A stretch of DNA of 64,000 nt from Thermobifida halotolerans (GTDB lineage Bacteria > Actinomycetota > Actinomycetes > Streptosporangiales > Streptosporangiaceae), in NCBI RefSeq assembly GCF_003574835.2, contig NZ_CP063196.1, positions 4,154,001 through 4,218,000 on the forward strand, given 5' to 3'. This document shows, one piece after another, positions 42,235-50,147 of this stretch; position 1 is the stretch's first letter; each line of letters opens with the position of its first letter. The position numbers and the translations under genes were made by a program. Below the pieces are notes generated by a model. It saw nothing but the letters and a program-made list of their open reading frames with translations. It was not told the DNA's origin and ran no database searches.

Positions 42235-42355
42235 CCGACCCTGAACCAGTGCCTGACCGCGACCTCTGTCCCGTTCAGCACTGTGGAACAGCCCTGAGAG
42301 CACACCGCTTCCCGCCGCCGAGGCCCTGTGTCCCGCGGCGAACCACCGGCGGGGC
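42235..42355 (-). ncRNA. probable cobalamin (B12) riboswitch in the nrdAB leader
   Basis: Read on the minus strand, the order fits a divergent B12 element. TTCGCCGC and CGGCGGC form a stem, followed by GGGAAGCGGTG (compare GGGAAnCCGGTG), CAGGGCTGTTCCACAG (compare the GCTGTCCCGCAACTGT core), and GGTCAGGCACTGGTTC (compare the B12 box AGTCAGGAgACCTGCC). It lies 213 bp upstream of the nrdA start. Actinobacteria that have both class I and B12-dependent class II reductases are known to control nrdAB with such an element. The match is by eye and imperfect. Confidence 0.55.
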
Positions 42356-42366
42356 ACGACTCTACA

Positions 42367-42414
42367 ACACATCATCTAGGGGTGCTCACCGGAAAGAGAC
42401 ACAACATCATGGTG
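42367..42414 (-). promoter_or_regulatory. two NrdR-box-like sites upstream of nrdA
   Basis: ACACATCATCTAGGGG (42367-42382) and ACACAACATCATGGTG (42399-42414) each resemble the NrdR consensus acaCwAtATaTwGtgt. They start 32 bp apart, the tandem, helix-phased spacing typical of NrdR sites. NrdR is the ATP/dATP-sensing repressor of nrd genes. The sites lie just upstream of the probable riboswitch. Confidence 0.5.
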
Positions 42415-42750
42415 TGTCGGTTCTTGACTTTCACTATGTGAAATCGCGAGGCAACTCTCGATGAGAGTGCTGTTGTTCCTGCCGATACGGGCCTGTCTCC
42501 CCTTCCGCCCAAGGCCCCTGTCCAGAAGGTCACCAGCAGGGTGGCAGGAGCGCGTACCACCCCTGCCACTACGGCAAACATGGCCAGGAGCGGATATGGA
42601 CTCTCGCCCTCGCGTGTGAATGACGACTCCGTGGAGTACGTGACTCCTCGTACTGTTCCGTACCGGGTGTGATGGAGGCTTTGGTGTGTCCCGCGTTTTT
42701 CGGAGTCGGATTCCTGGATTCTGGGGCCACGTGACCTCAGGGAGGGCATC
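42415..42750. other. intergenic region upstream of nrdA and the IS remnant
   Basis: About 335 bp with no credible gene. It should contain the nrdAB promoter near 42400 and the left flank of the IS3 remnant. No terminal inverted repeat of the IS was recognised. Confidence 0.35.
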
Positions 42751-43250
42751 GTGGGACGTCGTGGATACCCGGCCGAGTTCCGGCCACACGCCCCGGGGTG
42801 AATCGCCCGCATCGCCGACCAGCCCGGCGTCAACCGCGAGACGCCGCGCACCTGGGTGGCCCGGGCCGAGGTCGACGCCGGGCAGCGTCCCGGCACCACC
42901 ACCGACCAGGTTCGAAGGATCACCGAACTCGAACGCGAGGTGCGTGAGCCGCGGCGGGCCAACGCGATCCTCACATCCGCGTCGGCTTTTTCGCCGCAGG
43001 ACCCGACCGCCCACACATCGAGTGGTCGCCTTCATCGCCGCTCACCGCGCCGAGTTCGGGGTCGAGCCGATCTGCGCAGTGCTGCGGGTCGCCCCGTCCA
43101 CCTACTACGCGGCCAGGCCCCGGCCGCCCTCGCCGCGCTCGCGCACTGATGCGGCCACCAGCGAGGCGGTCGCCAAGGTGCACGCCGACAACCACGGCGT
43201 CTACGGGGTGCGCAAGGTCCACGCCGAGCTGAACCGCCAAGGCCACCGGG
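42751..43250 (+). mobile_element. remnant of an IS3-family insertion sequence
   Basis: The orfA-like part starts at GTG 42751 (GRRGYPAEFRPHAPG) but hits an in-frame TGA at 42799-42801. It then continues in the same frame as IARIADQPGVNRETPRTWVA with an HTH pattern and RRITELEREVREPRRANAIL, the usual leucine-zipper region. The start of orfB follows in another frame: VVAFIAAHRAEFGVEPICAV, APSTYYAARPRPPS, then NHGVYGVRKVHAELNRQGHR, a typical IS3 N-terminus. The DDE catalytic core is entirely missing. The element is not functional. Confidence 0.75.
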
Positions 43251-43601
43251 TACTCGACACGTGGCTGCTGCCCGGCGGTCACCTGGAGGCCGAGGGCACC
43301 GACCTGCTGGCCGCGTCCCCGCGCGAACTGGCGGAGGAGACCGGTCTGCGCCCCGAGCGGGTGGTCCCCGAGGGGGGAAACCGACGCGGTCCCACTCGAC
43401 ATCGACATCCACCGCTTCCCCGCCAACCCGGCCGAGGATGAACCCGAGCACTGGCACTTCGACTTCCGCTACCTGCACCAACCCCACAGCCGTGAGGTGC
43501 GCCTCCAGACGGAGGAGGTCACCGACCACGCCTGGCGTCCCACCCCGGACGTCCCCTCTCCACGTCCGGCCGCCAAACTCGCGGCCTCTCAGCGTCGGTA
43601 A
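43251..43601 (+). pseudogene. 3' part of a Nudix hydrolase gene, frameshifted
   Basis: Directly fused in frame to the transposase remnant is TWLLPGGHLEAEGTDLLAAS, then PRELAEETGL, the Nudix box region. After an RPERVVPEGG segment the frame shifts at a run of six G (43372-43377). The next frame then reads TDAVPLDIDIHRFPANPAED, EPEHWHFDFRYLHQPHS and VTDHAWRPTPDV to a TAA at 43599-43601. The N-terminal 40 or so residues of the hydrolase are absent, evidently lost with the IS insertion. Confidence 0.75.
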
Positions 43602-43717
43602 CCCCGGCAACCGATGACGTCGCACGTGACACCGGGATATCCGGCGTCGTCGCCGCACAGGCTCGCGTGTCCGTTTCCTTCAAGACCGTGCCGGAGGGCT
43701 CCGCCTACGGTGGCCGC

Positions 43718-44116
43718 ATGGCTGTCACGTTGAACTACATCGGCATCACCACCTCGGACATGGCGCGTTCGCTGGCGTTCTACCGGCGGCTCGGCCTCGA
43801 CATCCCCGCCGAGGCCGACTCCCAGCCGCACGTCGAGGTGGTACTCGGCGGCGGCATGAAGCTCGCCTGGGACACCGACGAGGTGGTCCACGCCTTCGAT
43901 CCGGACTGGAGGGGCGACGGAGCCGCCGGACGGGTCGGGCTGGCCTTCGCCTGCGGCAGCCCGGACGAGGTGGACGCCGTCTACGCCGACCTGACCCGGG
44001 CGGGCTACACGGGCCTGCTGAAGCCCTGGAACGCGGAGTGGGGGCAGCGGTACGCCGTGGTGCGCGACCCCGACAACAACTCCGTGGACCTGTACGCGCC
44101 CCTGACCGAGGGGTGA
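43718..44116 (+). CDS. VOC-superfamily (glyoxalase/bleomycin-resistance fold) protein
   Basis: A 132-residue protein with two beta-alpha-beta-beta-beta units: LNYIGITTSDMARSLAFYRR and YAVVRDPDNNSVDLYAPL, with intermediate HVEVVLGGGMKLAWDT. This is the vicinal oxygen chelate fold used by glyoxalases, dioxygenases and antibiotic-binding proteins; the canonical metal-ligand His is not obvious at the start (NYIGI). ATG 43718 gives the family start, and TACGGT just upstream could be the -10 of a leaderless message. It converges with the AraC-type gene. Confidence 0.8.
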   Translation: MAVTLNYIGITTSDMARSLAFYRRLGLDIPAEADSQPHVEVVLGGGMKLAWDTDEVVHAFDPDWRGDGAAGRVGLAFACGSPDEVDAVYADLTRAGYTGLLKPWNAEWGQRYAVVRDPDNNSVDLYAPLTEG

Positions 44117-44117
44117 G

Positions 44118-44825
44118 TCAGGCGTCCAGCAGCGCGCCCGGCGGCAGACCGGTCAGGGCGCGCACCTCCCGGGTGAGGTGGGGCTGGTCCGCGTAACCGG
44201 TTCGAGCCGCGGCCTCGGCCAGCGGCGTCCCGGACCGGACCAGATCCAGGGCGCGGTTCAGCCGCAGGACGCGGTCGAGGGTCTTGGGGCCGTAGCCGAA
44301 CGCGACCAGGCAGCGTCTGCGCAGTTGGCGCTCGCTGAGGCCGACCGCCGCGGCCACCGCACGCACCCGCGCCCCCGAGGAGCCGCCCGCTCCGGCCCGC
44401 AGGCGGGCCAGCACCTCCACGGCCACCGGGTCGGCCAGCCCCTCGCGCAGCGGCAGCGCGGTGATGTCCGCCTCCAGCGCCCCGGCGGGGTCGGACGCGG
44501 CGGCCACACGCTCGGTGATCCGCCGGACCAGGGAAGCGGGCCACAGTTGGTCCAGCGGCACGCGCGCGTCGCGCAGCTCGGCGGCGGGCGCTCCCAGGAC
44601 CACCGGTCCGCGGCCGGGAGCGAACCGGAGCCCGGCGTGGACGTCGCCGGAGGTCTCCCGAACCAGTTGCGCCGTGGTGTCGGGACCGGCCACGAGCAGC
44701 CCGCCCCGCGTCCAGACGATGTCCATGCATCCGTCGGGCAGCACCCGGCGCTCCCCCGGGTGTTCGGGAGCCCGGTACCGCCACAGCACCGCGCCCGCCA
44801 CGGTCGACGGTCTCTCCTGGTACAC
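44118..44825 (-). CDS. AraC-family transcriptional regulator
   Basis: A 235-residue regulator. The N-terminal part (WRYRAPEHPGERRVLPDGCM, then DIVWTRGGLLVAGPDTTAQL) is the effector domain found in short AraC proteins with a DUF6597-like start. The C-terminal HTH_18 region has VRAVAAAVGLSERQLRRRCL, then FGYGPKTLDRVLRLNRALDL and RTGYADQPHLTREVRALTGL. GTG 44825 has GGAGACGC upstream. It sits next to, and converges with, a VOC gene and might control the adjacent DUF418 gene or unlinked targets. Confidence 0.85.
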   Translation of the reverse strand: MYQERPSTVAGAVLWRYRAPEHPGERRVLPDGCMDIVWTRGGLLVAGPDTTAQLVRETSGDVHAGLRFAPGRGPVVLGAPAAELRDARVPLDQLWPASLVRRITERVAAASDPAGALEADITALPLREGLADPVAVEVLARLRAGAGGSSGARVRAVAAAVGLSERQLRRRCLVAFGYGPKTLDRVLRLNRALDLVRSGTPLAEAAARTGYADQPHLTREVRALTGLPPGALLDA

Positions 44826-44851
44826 GTCCGCGTCTCCGGTTCGTCCGGCGA

Positions 44852-46048
44852 CTACCCGCCCGGTGTCGCCGCAGGTCTTCTCGGTCCGTAGGCGAGGCGG
44901 CGCAGCAGCGTCTCGGCCGGTCCGCGGCGGCCCGCCCTACGACCGAACTCCGCGACTCCCACGGTAGCGAGCCACACGGCGGCACCCGCCAGAACGGTCC
45001 CGGTCACCCCGAGACGGGGGTGCAGGTTCAGCGTGTAGGGCAGGAACAGCACCACCCAGGCCACCGACTGCAGCAGATAGCAGGTCATCGACCACTGGCC
45101 GCAGGCGGCCAGTGCGGTGACGAACGGCCCCCGGCGGTTCTCCAGACGCACGGCGAGCAGGGCGATGAGCGCGGCGTAGCCGAGACCGCCCGCGTATCCG
45201 GTGAGCGTGTGCAGGTGGAAGAACGCCCACGCCACCGCGTCCGTCGGTACCTCGATCCGGCCGGTGGCCACCAGCATCTGCGGTATCCCGCCCAGAGCCG
45301 CAACGGGAATCCCGAACAGCGCGGCGCGGCGCAGCAGTCGCAGGTGTTGTCGGGGTCGCTCCAGCAGCCGTCTCCGCGCGGCCCAGACGCCCACGAGGAA
45401 CGGTCCGGCCGAGGTGATGGCGAGGAGTACGGTGAGAACCGGCCAGACCGTGGCGCGGATGGCGGCGTCGGTGAGCGGACCGACCTCCACGGCCTCTGCT
45501 CCCGGGTGCGCGGTGAGGCCGGTGATGGCGAAGACCGCCACCGTGTAGACCAGCGAGCCCAGGACGAGCCAGGCGCCGGCGTGCGTCCGGAGCCGCTCGG
45601 AGGCCGTGTGCACCGCGCCCGCGAAGAGCAGCGCGATCAGTCCGTAGGCGCCCAGGATGTCGCCGGAGTACAGCAGCAGGGCGTGGAGGAGTCCGAACAG
45701 CAGCAGCCACCGGCCGCGCCTGCGCACGACCCTGCGCGTTCCCGCCGCGTCCAGGCCCGCGGCCCGCTGCCGGTCGGTGATCATGACCAGTCCGTAGCCG
45801 AACAGCGCCGCGAACATGGGGTAGCCGCGGGCCTCGGCGAACAGGGTGACGACCGCGGTGGTGACGGCGTCCACGGGGGTGAGCGTGCCGGTGTGCTCGC
45901 CGCCCGCGAGGTAGGGGGCGACGAAGAGGTAGGCGTGGACGACGGCGATGACCAGCAGCATCGCACCGCGGGCGAGGTCGGGGGTGAGTGACCGCTCGGT
46001 GACTGCGGTGGCGCCCACGGCGGGTGGTGGGGCGGTGGAAGGGGTCAT
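44852..46048 (-). CDS. DUF418-family membrane protein
   Basis: A 398-residue integral membrane protein with about ten helices. The start, TPDLARGAMLLVIAVVHAYL, is the typical DUF418 first helix. Later segments such as YPMFAALFGYGLVMITDRQR and LAACGQWSMTCYLLQSVAWV also match. The C-terminal DUF418 block follows. These proteins are distant relatives of membrane acyltransferases; their substrate is unknown. ATG 46048 has GGGAGCACC upstream. Two palindromic operators lie between it and the divergent TetR gene, suggesting repression by that protein. Confidence 0.85.
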   Translation of the reverse strand: MTPSTAPPPAVGATAVTERSLTPDLARGAMLLVIAVVHAYLFVAPYLAGGEHTGTLTPVDAVTTAVVTLFAEARGYPMFAALFGYGLVMITDRQRAAGLDAAGTRRVVRRRGRWLLLFGLLHALLLYSGDILGAYGLIALLFAGAVHTASERLRTHAGAWLVLGSLVYTVAVFAITGLTAHPGAEAVEVGPLTDAAIRATVWPVLTVLLAITSAGPFLVGVWAARRRLLERPRQHLRLLRRAALFGIPVAALGGIPQMLVATGRIEVPTDAVAWAFFHLHTLTGYAGGLGYAALIALLAVRLENRRGPFVTALAACGQWSMTCYLLQSVAWVVLFLPYTLNLHPRLGVTGTVLAGAAVWLATVGVAEFGRRAGRRGPAETLLRRLAYGPRRPAATPGG

Positions 46049-46124
46049 CGGTGCTCCCGTTCGTTCCGGACTGGTGGAAGGCTTGGACACATGGGGGGAG
46101 GGGCGCGTGGTTCCGCAGCACCTC

Positions 46125-46176
46125 TTGGATACGCAAGCGTATCCAATGGCGGCCGAAAAAGATACGGTCACGTATC
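46125..46176. promoter_or_regulatory. two palindromic operators in the DUF418/TetR divergon
   Basis: Site 1 (46125-46146) is a perfect inverted repeat: TTGGATACGC, AA, GCGTATCCAA. Site 2 (46161-46176) is GATACG, GTCA, CGTATC, also perfect. They share the half-site GATACG and lie in the 146-bp gap between divergent genes, just before the tetR start. TetR autoregulation and control of DUF418 are the obvious reading. Confidence 0.75.
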
Positions 46177-46194
46177 CAACAGTGGAGAAGAGTC

Positions 46195-46827
46195 ATGACT
46201 GACGAACAGGGAACGCGCGCCTCCGACCGCTCCCGGCGGCGGGGCGCGGAACTCGTCTCGGCCATCCACCGCTCGGTGATCGAGGAAGCCCTCCAGGCCG
46301 GTGTGAACGGGCTGACCATGGAGGGCATCGCCAAGCGCGCGGCCACCGCCAAGACCGTGCTCTACCGGCGCTGGTCCTCACCCCAGGAGATCCTCCTGGA
46401 CGCGCTCCACGCGACCTACCCCCGGGAGACTCCCGCCCCCGAGGCCGACGACCTGCGCGGCGACCTGCTCCGCAGCCTGCGGCAGATGGCGGACTGGATG
46501 GGGCAGCCGACCGGGCGCGTCATAGGCGAGGTGATGCTCGAACGGCACCGCCACCCCGAACTGGTCGAGTCGCTGTACAAGCGGGTGTTCGACGCGCGCG
46601 GCGGCCGGTTCACCCTCACCGTCATGCGGCACTACGCCGAGCGCGGCGTCGTCGACCCCGCCCGCGTGACCCCGGTCGTGGCCGACATCGGCGAGGCGCT
46701 GCTCATCAAGTACATGACCGACAACGGCCGCCTCCCCGACGACGAGTGGATCGCCGCGGTCGTGGACCAGGCGATCCTGCCCGCCCTGGGCGTGGCCCCC
46801 GAGCGGGCGGCGCGGTCGTCGGCCTGA
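46195..46827 (+). CDS. TetR-family regulator
   Basis: A 210-residue repressor. The HTH is EEALQAGVNGLTMEGIAKRA, then ATAKTVLYRRWSSPQEILLD. The C-terminal part (GRVIGEVMLERHRHPELVES) resembles the TetR_C_11 type. The ATG at 46195 follows GGAGAAGAG. It is divergent from the DUF418 gene and has two perfect palindromes in front, one ending only 19 bp before its ATG, so it probably represses itself and DUF418. Its ligand is unknown. Confidence 0.88.
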   Translation: MTDEQGTRASDRSRRRGAELVSAIHRSVIEEALQAGVNGLTMEGIAKRAATAKTVLYRRWSSPQEILLDALHATYPRETPAPEADDLRGDLLRSLRQMADWMGQPTGRVIGEVMLERHRHPELVESLYKRVFDARGGRFTLTVMRHYAERGVVDPARVTPVVADIGEALLIKYMTDNGRLPDDEWIAAVVDQAILPALGVAPERAARSSA

Positions 46828-46842
46828 CCGGGCGGCCGGACC

Positions 46843-47397
46843 TCACCCGTCCAGCAGTCCGTCGAGGTGGTCCTCGCCCAGCCCCAGGTCGAGGCGGATG
46901 CGGTAGCGGATGCGCAGCAGTTCCATCAGCAAGTCGTGCATGTACGGGGAGACGTCCTGGTGCCGGAAGCACTCCACGCCCCTGGTGGCCCAGACGTGCG
47001 CGTTCTCCAGGTCGGAGTGGGCCAGCAGGGTCTCGGCGACGTGGATGTAGGTGGGGAGGTTGCGGGCTCCCACGGCCCTGAGCCGGTCGAGCTGGGCGTA
47101 GGCCTCGCCGACGCGGTTGAGTTCCAGCAGCGCCCCCGCCAGGAGCGCCCGGGCGTCGATGATGGTCTCACCGCCGTCGTCGATCGCCCGCTGGTAGGCC
47201 ATCGCCGCCCGCTCCGCCTCCTGCGCCATCTCCCACTGCTCACCCGCGCGCACGAAGAGCTCGGCCCGGCAGATCTCGCTGTCGGCCGCCACCCGGTTGG
47301 CGAGGTCGATCAGCTCCTCGGCGACCGCGATATGGTCTCCGGACTGCACGGCATGGAACTCCAACCGGTCAAGGTCGGCTGTCGTCACGCGGGTCAT
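46843..47397 (-). CDS. TPR-like helical protein
   Basis: A 184-residue soluble protein made of helix pairs: VAEELIDLANRVAADSEICR, GEQWEMAQEAERAAMAYQRA, DARALLAGALLELNRVGEAY and ENAHVWATRGVECFRHQ. Spacing and residues fit tetratricopeptide repeats, which mediate protein-protein contact. No catalytic feature is seen. It is co-directional with the NYN-domain gene (33 bp apart) and could be co-transcribed with it. The ATG at 47397 has AGGAAGGACC upstream. Confidence 0.75.
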   Translation of the reverse strand: MTRVTTADLDRLEFHAVQSGDHIAVAEELIDLANRVAADSEICRAELFVRAGEQWEMAQEAERAAMAYQRAIDDGGETIIDARALLAGALLELNRVGEAYAQLDRLRAVGARNLPTYIHVAETLLAHSDLENAHVWATRGVECFRHQDVSPYMHDLLMELLRIRYRIRLDLGLGEDHLDGLLDG

Positions 47398-47430
47398 CGC
47401 GGTCCTTCCTGCTCCTCGCGGCCCCGGTGG

Positions 47431-49014
47431 TCACGTGCGGGAGCGCTCCAAAGCATCCCAGAAGCCCTGGCGCAGCGCGTGTCTGACCTCGTCCCTCAGC
47501 AGGAAGTCCACGGGCAGTGCGGACCCCTGGAGCAGACGGGCTTCCAGGTCGGAGGGCATCCGGGGTTTGCGCGCCAGTACCGCTTCCAGCCACAGCACGG
47601 GAGCGTCCCGAGCGATCGACTCGGCGAAGTCGTTGCCCTCCCTGTGGGCGACGGCGACGGCCTCCTCGATCGTGCGGCCGCCGGAGGGGTGGTACCCGAG
47701 GCGCGGTGCGGGATCGGTGTAGGCGCCCTGGTGGGTCTGGTTGTTCTGTGGACGGGGGCCAGCAGCGGATTCGAACCCCTGCCGGGTTCGTTGAGCGCTC
47801 CGGTACCGGGAGTCAGCTCCCGTACTGGCCCCAAAAGTAGGGTTTGGGCCGGTGTTACCCCCAAACCCCGGGTTCTCACCCGTGTTGCCGTACCGCGGGT
47901 CGGGGGGAATCTCCCGTGCTGGTGGTGGGGCCTCCCGTTCGTAGGAGCCGCCCACCATCGGGTCCCGGGGGTCCCGGGGCGGGGCCTGGTGCTGGTTGGA
48001 CTGGCCCTGCCCCTGGGGTGGATAGCCCTGGGGGCGCATGCTCGGATGCGCGCCGGTCTGGGGCGCGGCGTGGCTGGGCTGGGCGCCGGTCGGAGCGCTG
48101 CCGCCCATGCCCGCCATGCCGGGGTGGGCTCCGGTGCCGTGCTGGTGCGGGTAGCTCCCCGGGTTGAGGGAGGGCTGGCCTCCGGTGCGCGGCTCCATGG
48201 CGGAGGCGTTCTGCGCGGCGAGGTGGTCGCCGCGCTGCTGGGCGAGGCTCTGGCGCATCGCGCGCAGTTGCTCCATCGCGCTGCCCGAGGCGGCCGGCTG
48301 GGCACCCGTCGCCGCGAACATGGCCTCCATCGTCGCCGCCGCGGGCTCGACCCGGGAGGCTCCCGGATGGGCCGTGGCGGGCTGGCGGGTCGAGGGGCCC
48401 GTGTTGGGACGCGACCGGCCGTTCGACAGCGGACCGCTCTGGCCGGACGGGATGGTGTCGTCCGCCGGTCCCGCTCCCGCCTCCAGGAGGTTGACGTGCG
48501 GGCGCAGGTGTCCCGCGCCGATCTCGATGAGGTCGTCGCACTCGCGGCGGAGCGCACGCGAGATGGTCCAGTTCCCCTCGATCGAGATGTTCACCACGGT
48601 GACCCGGACGCCGAGCTCCTGGACCTCGGCGACGACCGGAGCCATGTCCTCGTCGCCGCAGATGAGCACCGCGTCGCAGATCGCGCGGCTCTGGGCCAGC
48701 GGGATCAGGTCCTTTTGCACATAGTTCTCGACGCCTTCTCTCCGACCGGGGCGGATGCGGGCGGCGCGGAACTTCACACCGGGGATGTCCGCGATGCCTT
48801 CCTGCTCCTGGGAACGGCGACCGTCGGTCACCGCTTCGTACCAGTAGCAGCGCAGCAAGGGCAGTCCCGTGCGATCGCGGGCGACCTCGTTGAGGAGTTG
48901 CACGAGCGCCGCGTGGTCCCACGACACCGAGTCGCGGTCGCGTGTCCCGTGCACCGCCATCGCGCCCTCGGCCAGGAGGTAGCCGGCGTCGACGAACAGC
49001 GCGCAGCGATCCAC
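47431..49014 (-). CDS. NYN-domain (PIN-like) putative ribonuclease
   Basis: A 527-residue protein. Residues about 1-170 form a NYN/LabA-like domain: CALFVDAGYLLAEGAMAVHG (first acidic residue in FVDAGY), RCYWYEAVTDG, a basic KFRAARIRPGRREGV segment, VQKDLIPLAQSRAICDAVLI and CGDEDMAPVVAEVQELG, supplying the acidic metal-binding cluster. A 250-residue disordered Pro/Gly/Gln-rich region follows, then a folded tail (TIEEAVAVAHREGNDFAESI). NYN proteins are thought to process RNA. GTG 49014 gives the domain start. A tRNA-like fold lies within the disordered part of the message. Confidence 0.8.
   Translation of the reverse strand: MDRCALFVDAGYLLAEGAMAVHGTRDRDSVSWDHAALVQLLNEVARDRTGLPLLRCYWYEAVTDGRRSQEQEGIADIPGVKFRAARIRPGRREGVENYVQKDLIPLAQSRAICDAVLICGDEDMAPVVAEVQELGVRVTVVNISIEGNWTISRALRRECDDLIEIGAGHLRPHVNLLEAGAGPADDTIPSGQSGPLSNGRSRPNTGPSTRQPATAHPGASRVEPAAATMEAMFAATGAQPAASGSAMEQLRAMRQSLAQQRGDHLAAQNASAMEPRTGGQPSLNPGSYPHQHGTGAHPGMAGMGGSAPTGAQPSHAAPQTGAHPSMRPQGYPPQGQGQSNQHQAPPRDPRDPMVGGSYEREAPPPAREIPPDPRYGNTGENPGFGGNTGPNPTFGASTGADSRYRSAQRTRQGFESAAGPRPQNNQTHQGAYTDPAPRLGYHPSGGRTIEEAVAVAHREGNDFAESIARDAPVLWLEAVLARKPRMPSDLEARLLQGSALPVDFLLRDEVRHALRQGFWDALERSRT
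47755..47832 (-). other. tRNA-like fold inside the NYN-domain gene
   Basis: On the coding (minus) strand a 78-nt segment starts GGGGCCAG and ends CTGGCCCC (8-bp acceptor-like stem). It holds a perfect 6-bp hairpin CGGGAG-CTGA-CTCCCG in the D-arm place, a weak CCGG/CCGG middle arm, and a T-arm-like AGGGG-TTCGAAT-CCGCT with one mismatch. The middle arm cannot form a normal 7-nt anticodon loop, so a functional tRNA is unlikely. Confidence 0.4.
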
Positions 49015-49174
49015 GTGACACCGCCCCTTCCTTGGTTCTGGTGGCCTCGGACGCGCTGTGCGGCCGAGCTTGGTCCAGCAGTCGGATTCGGCCAGACTAG
49101 GGCCGGGCCACAGCCTAGCCAAGTCTGTGCGGTTTGTGGGGCGACTCTACCGGCGAAGGTCCTACATCCTCCGG

Positions 49175-49753
49175 TCACAGCTCCGCGGCCAGGGCCAGCA
49201 GCTCCTCCGCCAGAGGACGCCCGGCCGTGTGGCGCACCGGCCAGGAGCGCAGCTCCGCCAGCCGGGCCGGATGGGCGTAGGCGTCGCCGGTGCGCAGGTA
49301 GCCGCAGGGCGCGTCGGGCCAGTCGGCGGTCATCGGCAGCGGTTCGGTGAAGAACCCGGGCGGCCGCACGGGCGGGTCGAGGTGCTGCTGGGCGGCGGAG
49401 AGCTCGGCCCGCGTGGGCGTGCCCGGCTGTGGGACGAGCGCGTCGACCAGGACGTATCCGGCGACCGCGCGGTGGGCCGCGCGCTGCGCGGCGGCGATCG
49501 CGGGCAGCAGCGGTCCGGCCGCCCCGGACGCCACGAGCAGCAGCGGCCCGGCCGGGTCGGCGGCGGCGATCTCCAGGGCGGCGCGCGCCACGTAGCGGGA
49601 CGCGTAGGGCGGACGGTCGTCGTCGGTGACCTCGGCGACGACGACCTCGGCTCCCCGTTCCGCGAGGTCGTGCGGCAGGCTCCCCCAGTCCGCGGCAGTA
49701 CCCAGCGGGCTGTGCAGCAGCACCAGGCAGGGCAGGTCCGCCCGGCCGGTCAC
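49175..49753 (-). CDS. small alpha/beta-hydrolase-like protein
   Basis: A 192-residue protein. CLVLLHSPLGTAADWGSLPH resembles the start of an alpha/beta hydrolase. LLLVASGAAGPLLPAIAAAQ occupies the nucleophile-elbow place but reads A-S-G-A-A rather than G-x-S-x-G. PDAPCGYLRTGDAYAHPARL and WPVRHTAGRPLAEE occupy the acid and His regions. The cap domain is missing and it is shorter than usual, so activity is uncertain. GTG 49753 overlaps the cutA stop codon (GTGA), showing co-translation. Confidence 0.65.
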   Translation of the reverse strand: MTGRADLPCLVLLHSPLGTAADWGSLPHDLAERGAEVVVAEVTDDDRPPYASRYVARAALEIAAADPAGPLLLVASGAAGPLLPAIAAAQRAAHRAVAGYVLVDALVPQPGTPTRAELSAAQQHLDPPVRPPGFFTEPLPMTADWPDAPCGYLRTGDAYAHPARLAELRSWPVRHTAGRPLAEELLALAAEL

Positions 49754-50094
49754 GGTCGGGGCCGGGTGGACTCGGTGACCCAGTCGAGGTACTCGGGGTT
49801 GCCGCCCTCGACGGGGACGGCGACGATCTCGGGAACCTCGTAGGAGTGCCGGTCGACCAGGTGCGCGGTCAGCTCGGCCAGCCGGTCGTCGGCCGTCTTG
49901 AACACGATCCGCCACTCCTCGTCGGTGTGGACGCGCCCCTCCCACCGGTACACGCTGGTGATGGGGCCGCTGACCTGGGCACATGCGACCAGGCCGGCGT
50001 CCACCGCCTCCTCTGCCAGGGTCTGGGCCTCCTCGCGGCCGCCCGCGGTGACCTCGACCCGCACGTGGCCGACGTCGCCCTCGATGTGCGTCAA
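49750..50094 (-). CDS. cutA: CutA-family divalent-cation tolerance protein
   Basis: A 114-residue protein of the CutA1 family, a trimeric ferredoxin-like fold linked to metal tolerance in E. coli but of unclear molecular role. Typical parts are VRVEVTAGGREEAQTLAEEA, GLVACAQVSGPITSVYRWEG, WRIVFKTADDRLAELTAHLV and HSYEVPEIVAVPV. TTG 50094 is preferred because AGGGAG lies 6 nt upstream and gives the normal length; GTG 50130 would crowd the divergent pyrE-like promoter. It overlaps the downstream hydrolase gene by 4 bp. Confidence 0.9.
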   Translation of the reverse strand: MTHIEGDVGHVRVEVTAGGREEAQTLAEEAVDAGLVACAQVSGPITSVYRWEGRVHTDEEWRIVFKTADDRLAELTAHLVDRHSYEVPEIVAVPVEGGNPEYLDWVTESTRPRP

Positions 50095-50147
50095 AGCGCG
50101 CTCCCTCGACTGCCCGACGGTGACCGGCACGCTCTAGGCTCACAGCC

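Noticed and set aside
39095-42244. Plus-strand open frame of 1049 codons opposite nrdAB
   Set aside because: It is antisense to two well-recognised genes; Val/Gly/His/Gln-rich content is typical of a reversed-strand shadow.
47441-47453. GGGAGCGCTCC resembling a CelR box
   Set aside because: It lies within the last codons of the NYN-domain gene, lacks the outer bases of the operator, and no gene start follows it.
47755-47832. Functional tRNA gene
   Set aside because: The middle arm cannot form a 5-bp stem with a 7-nt anticodon loop and the T-stem has a mismatch, so it is kept only as a tRNA-like fold.
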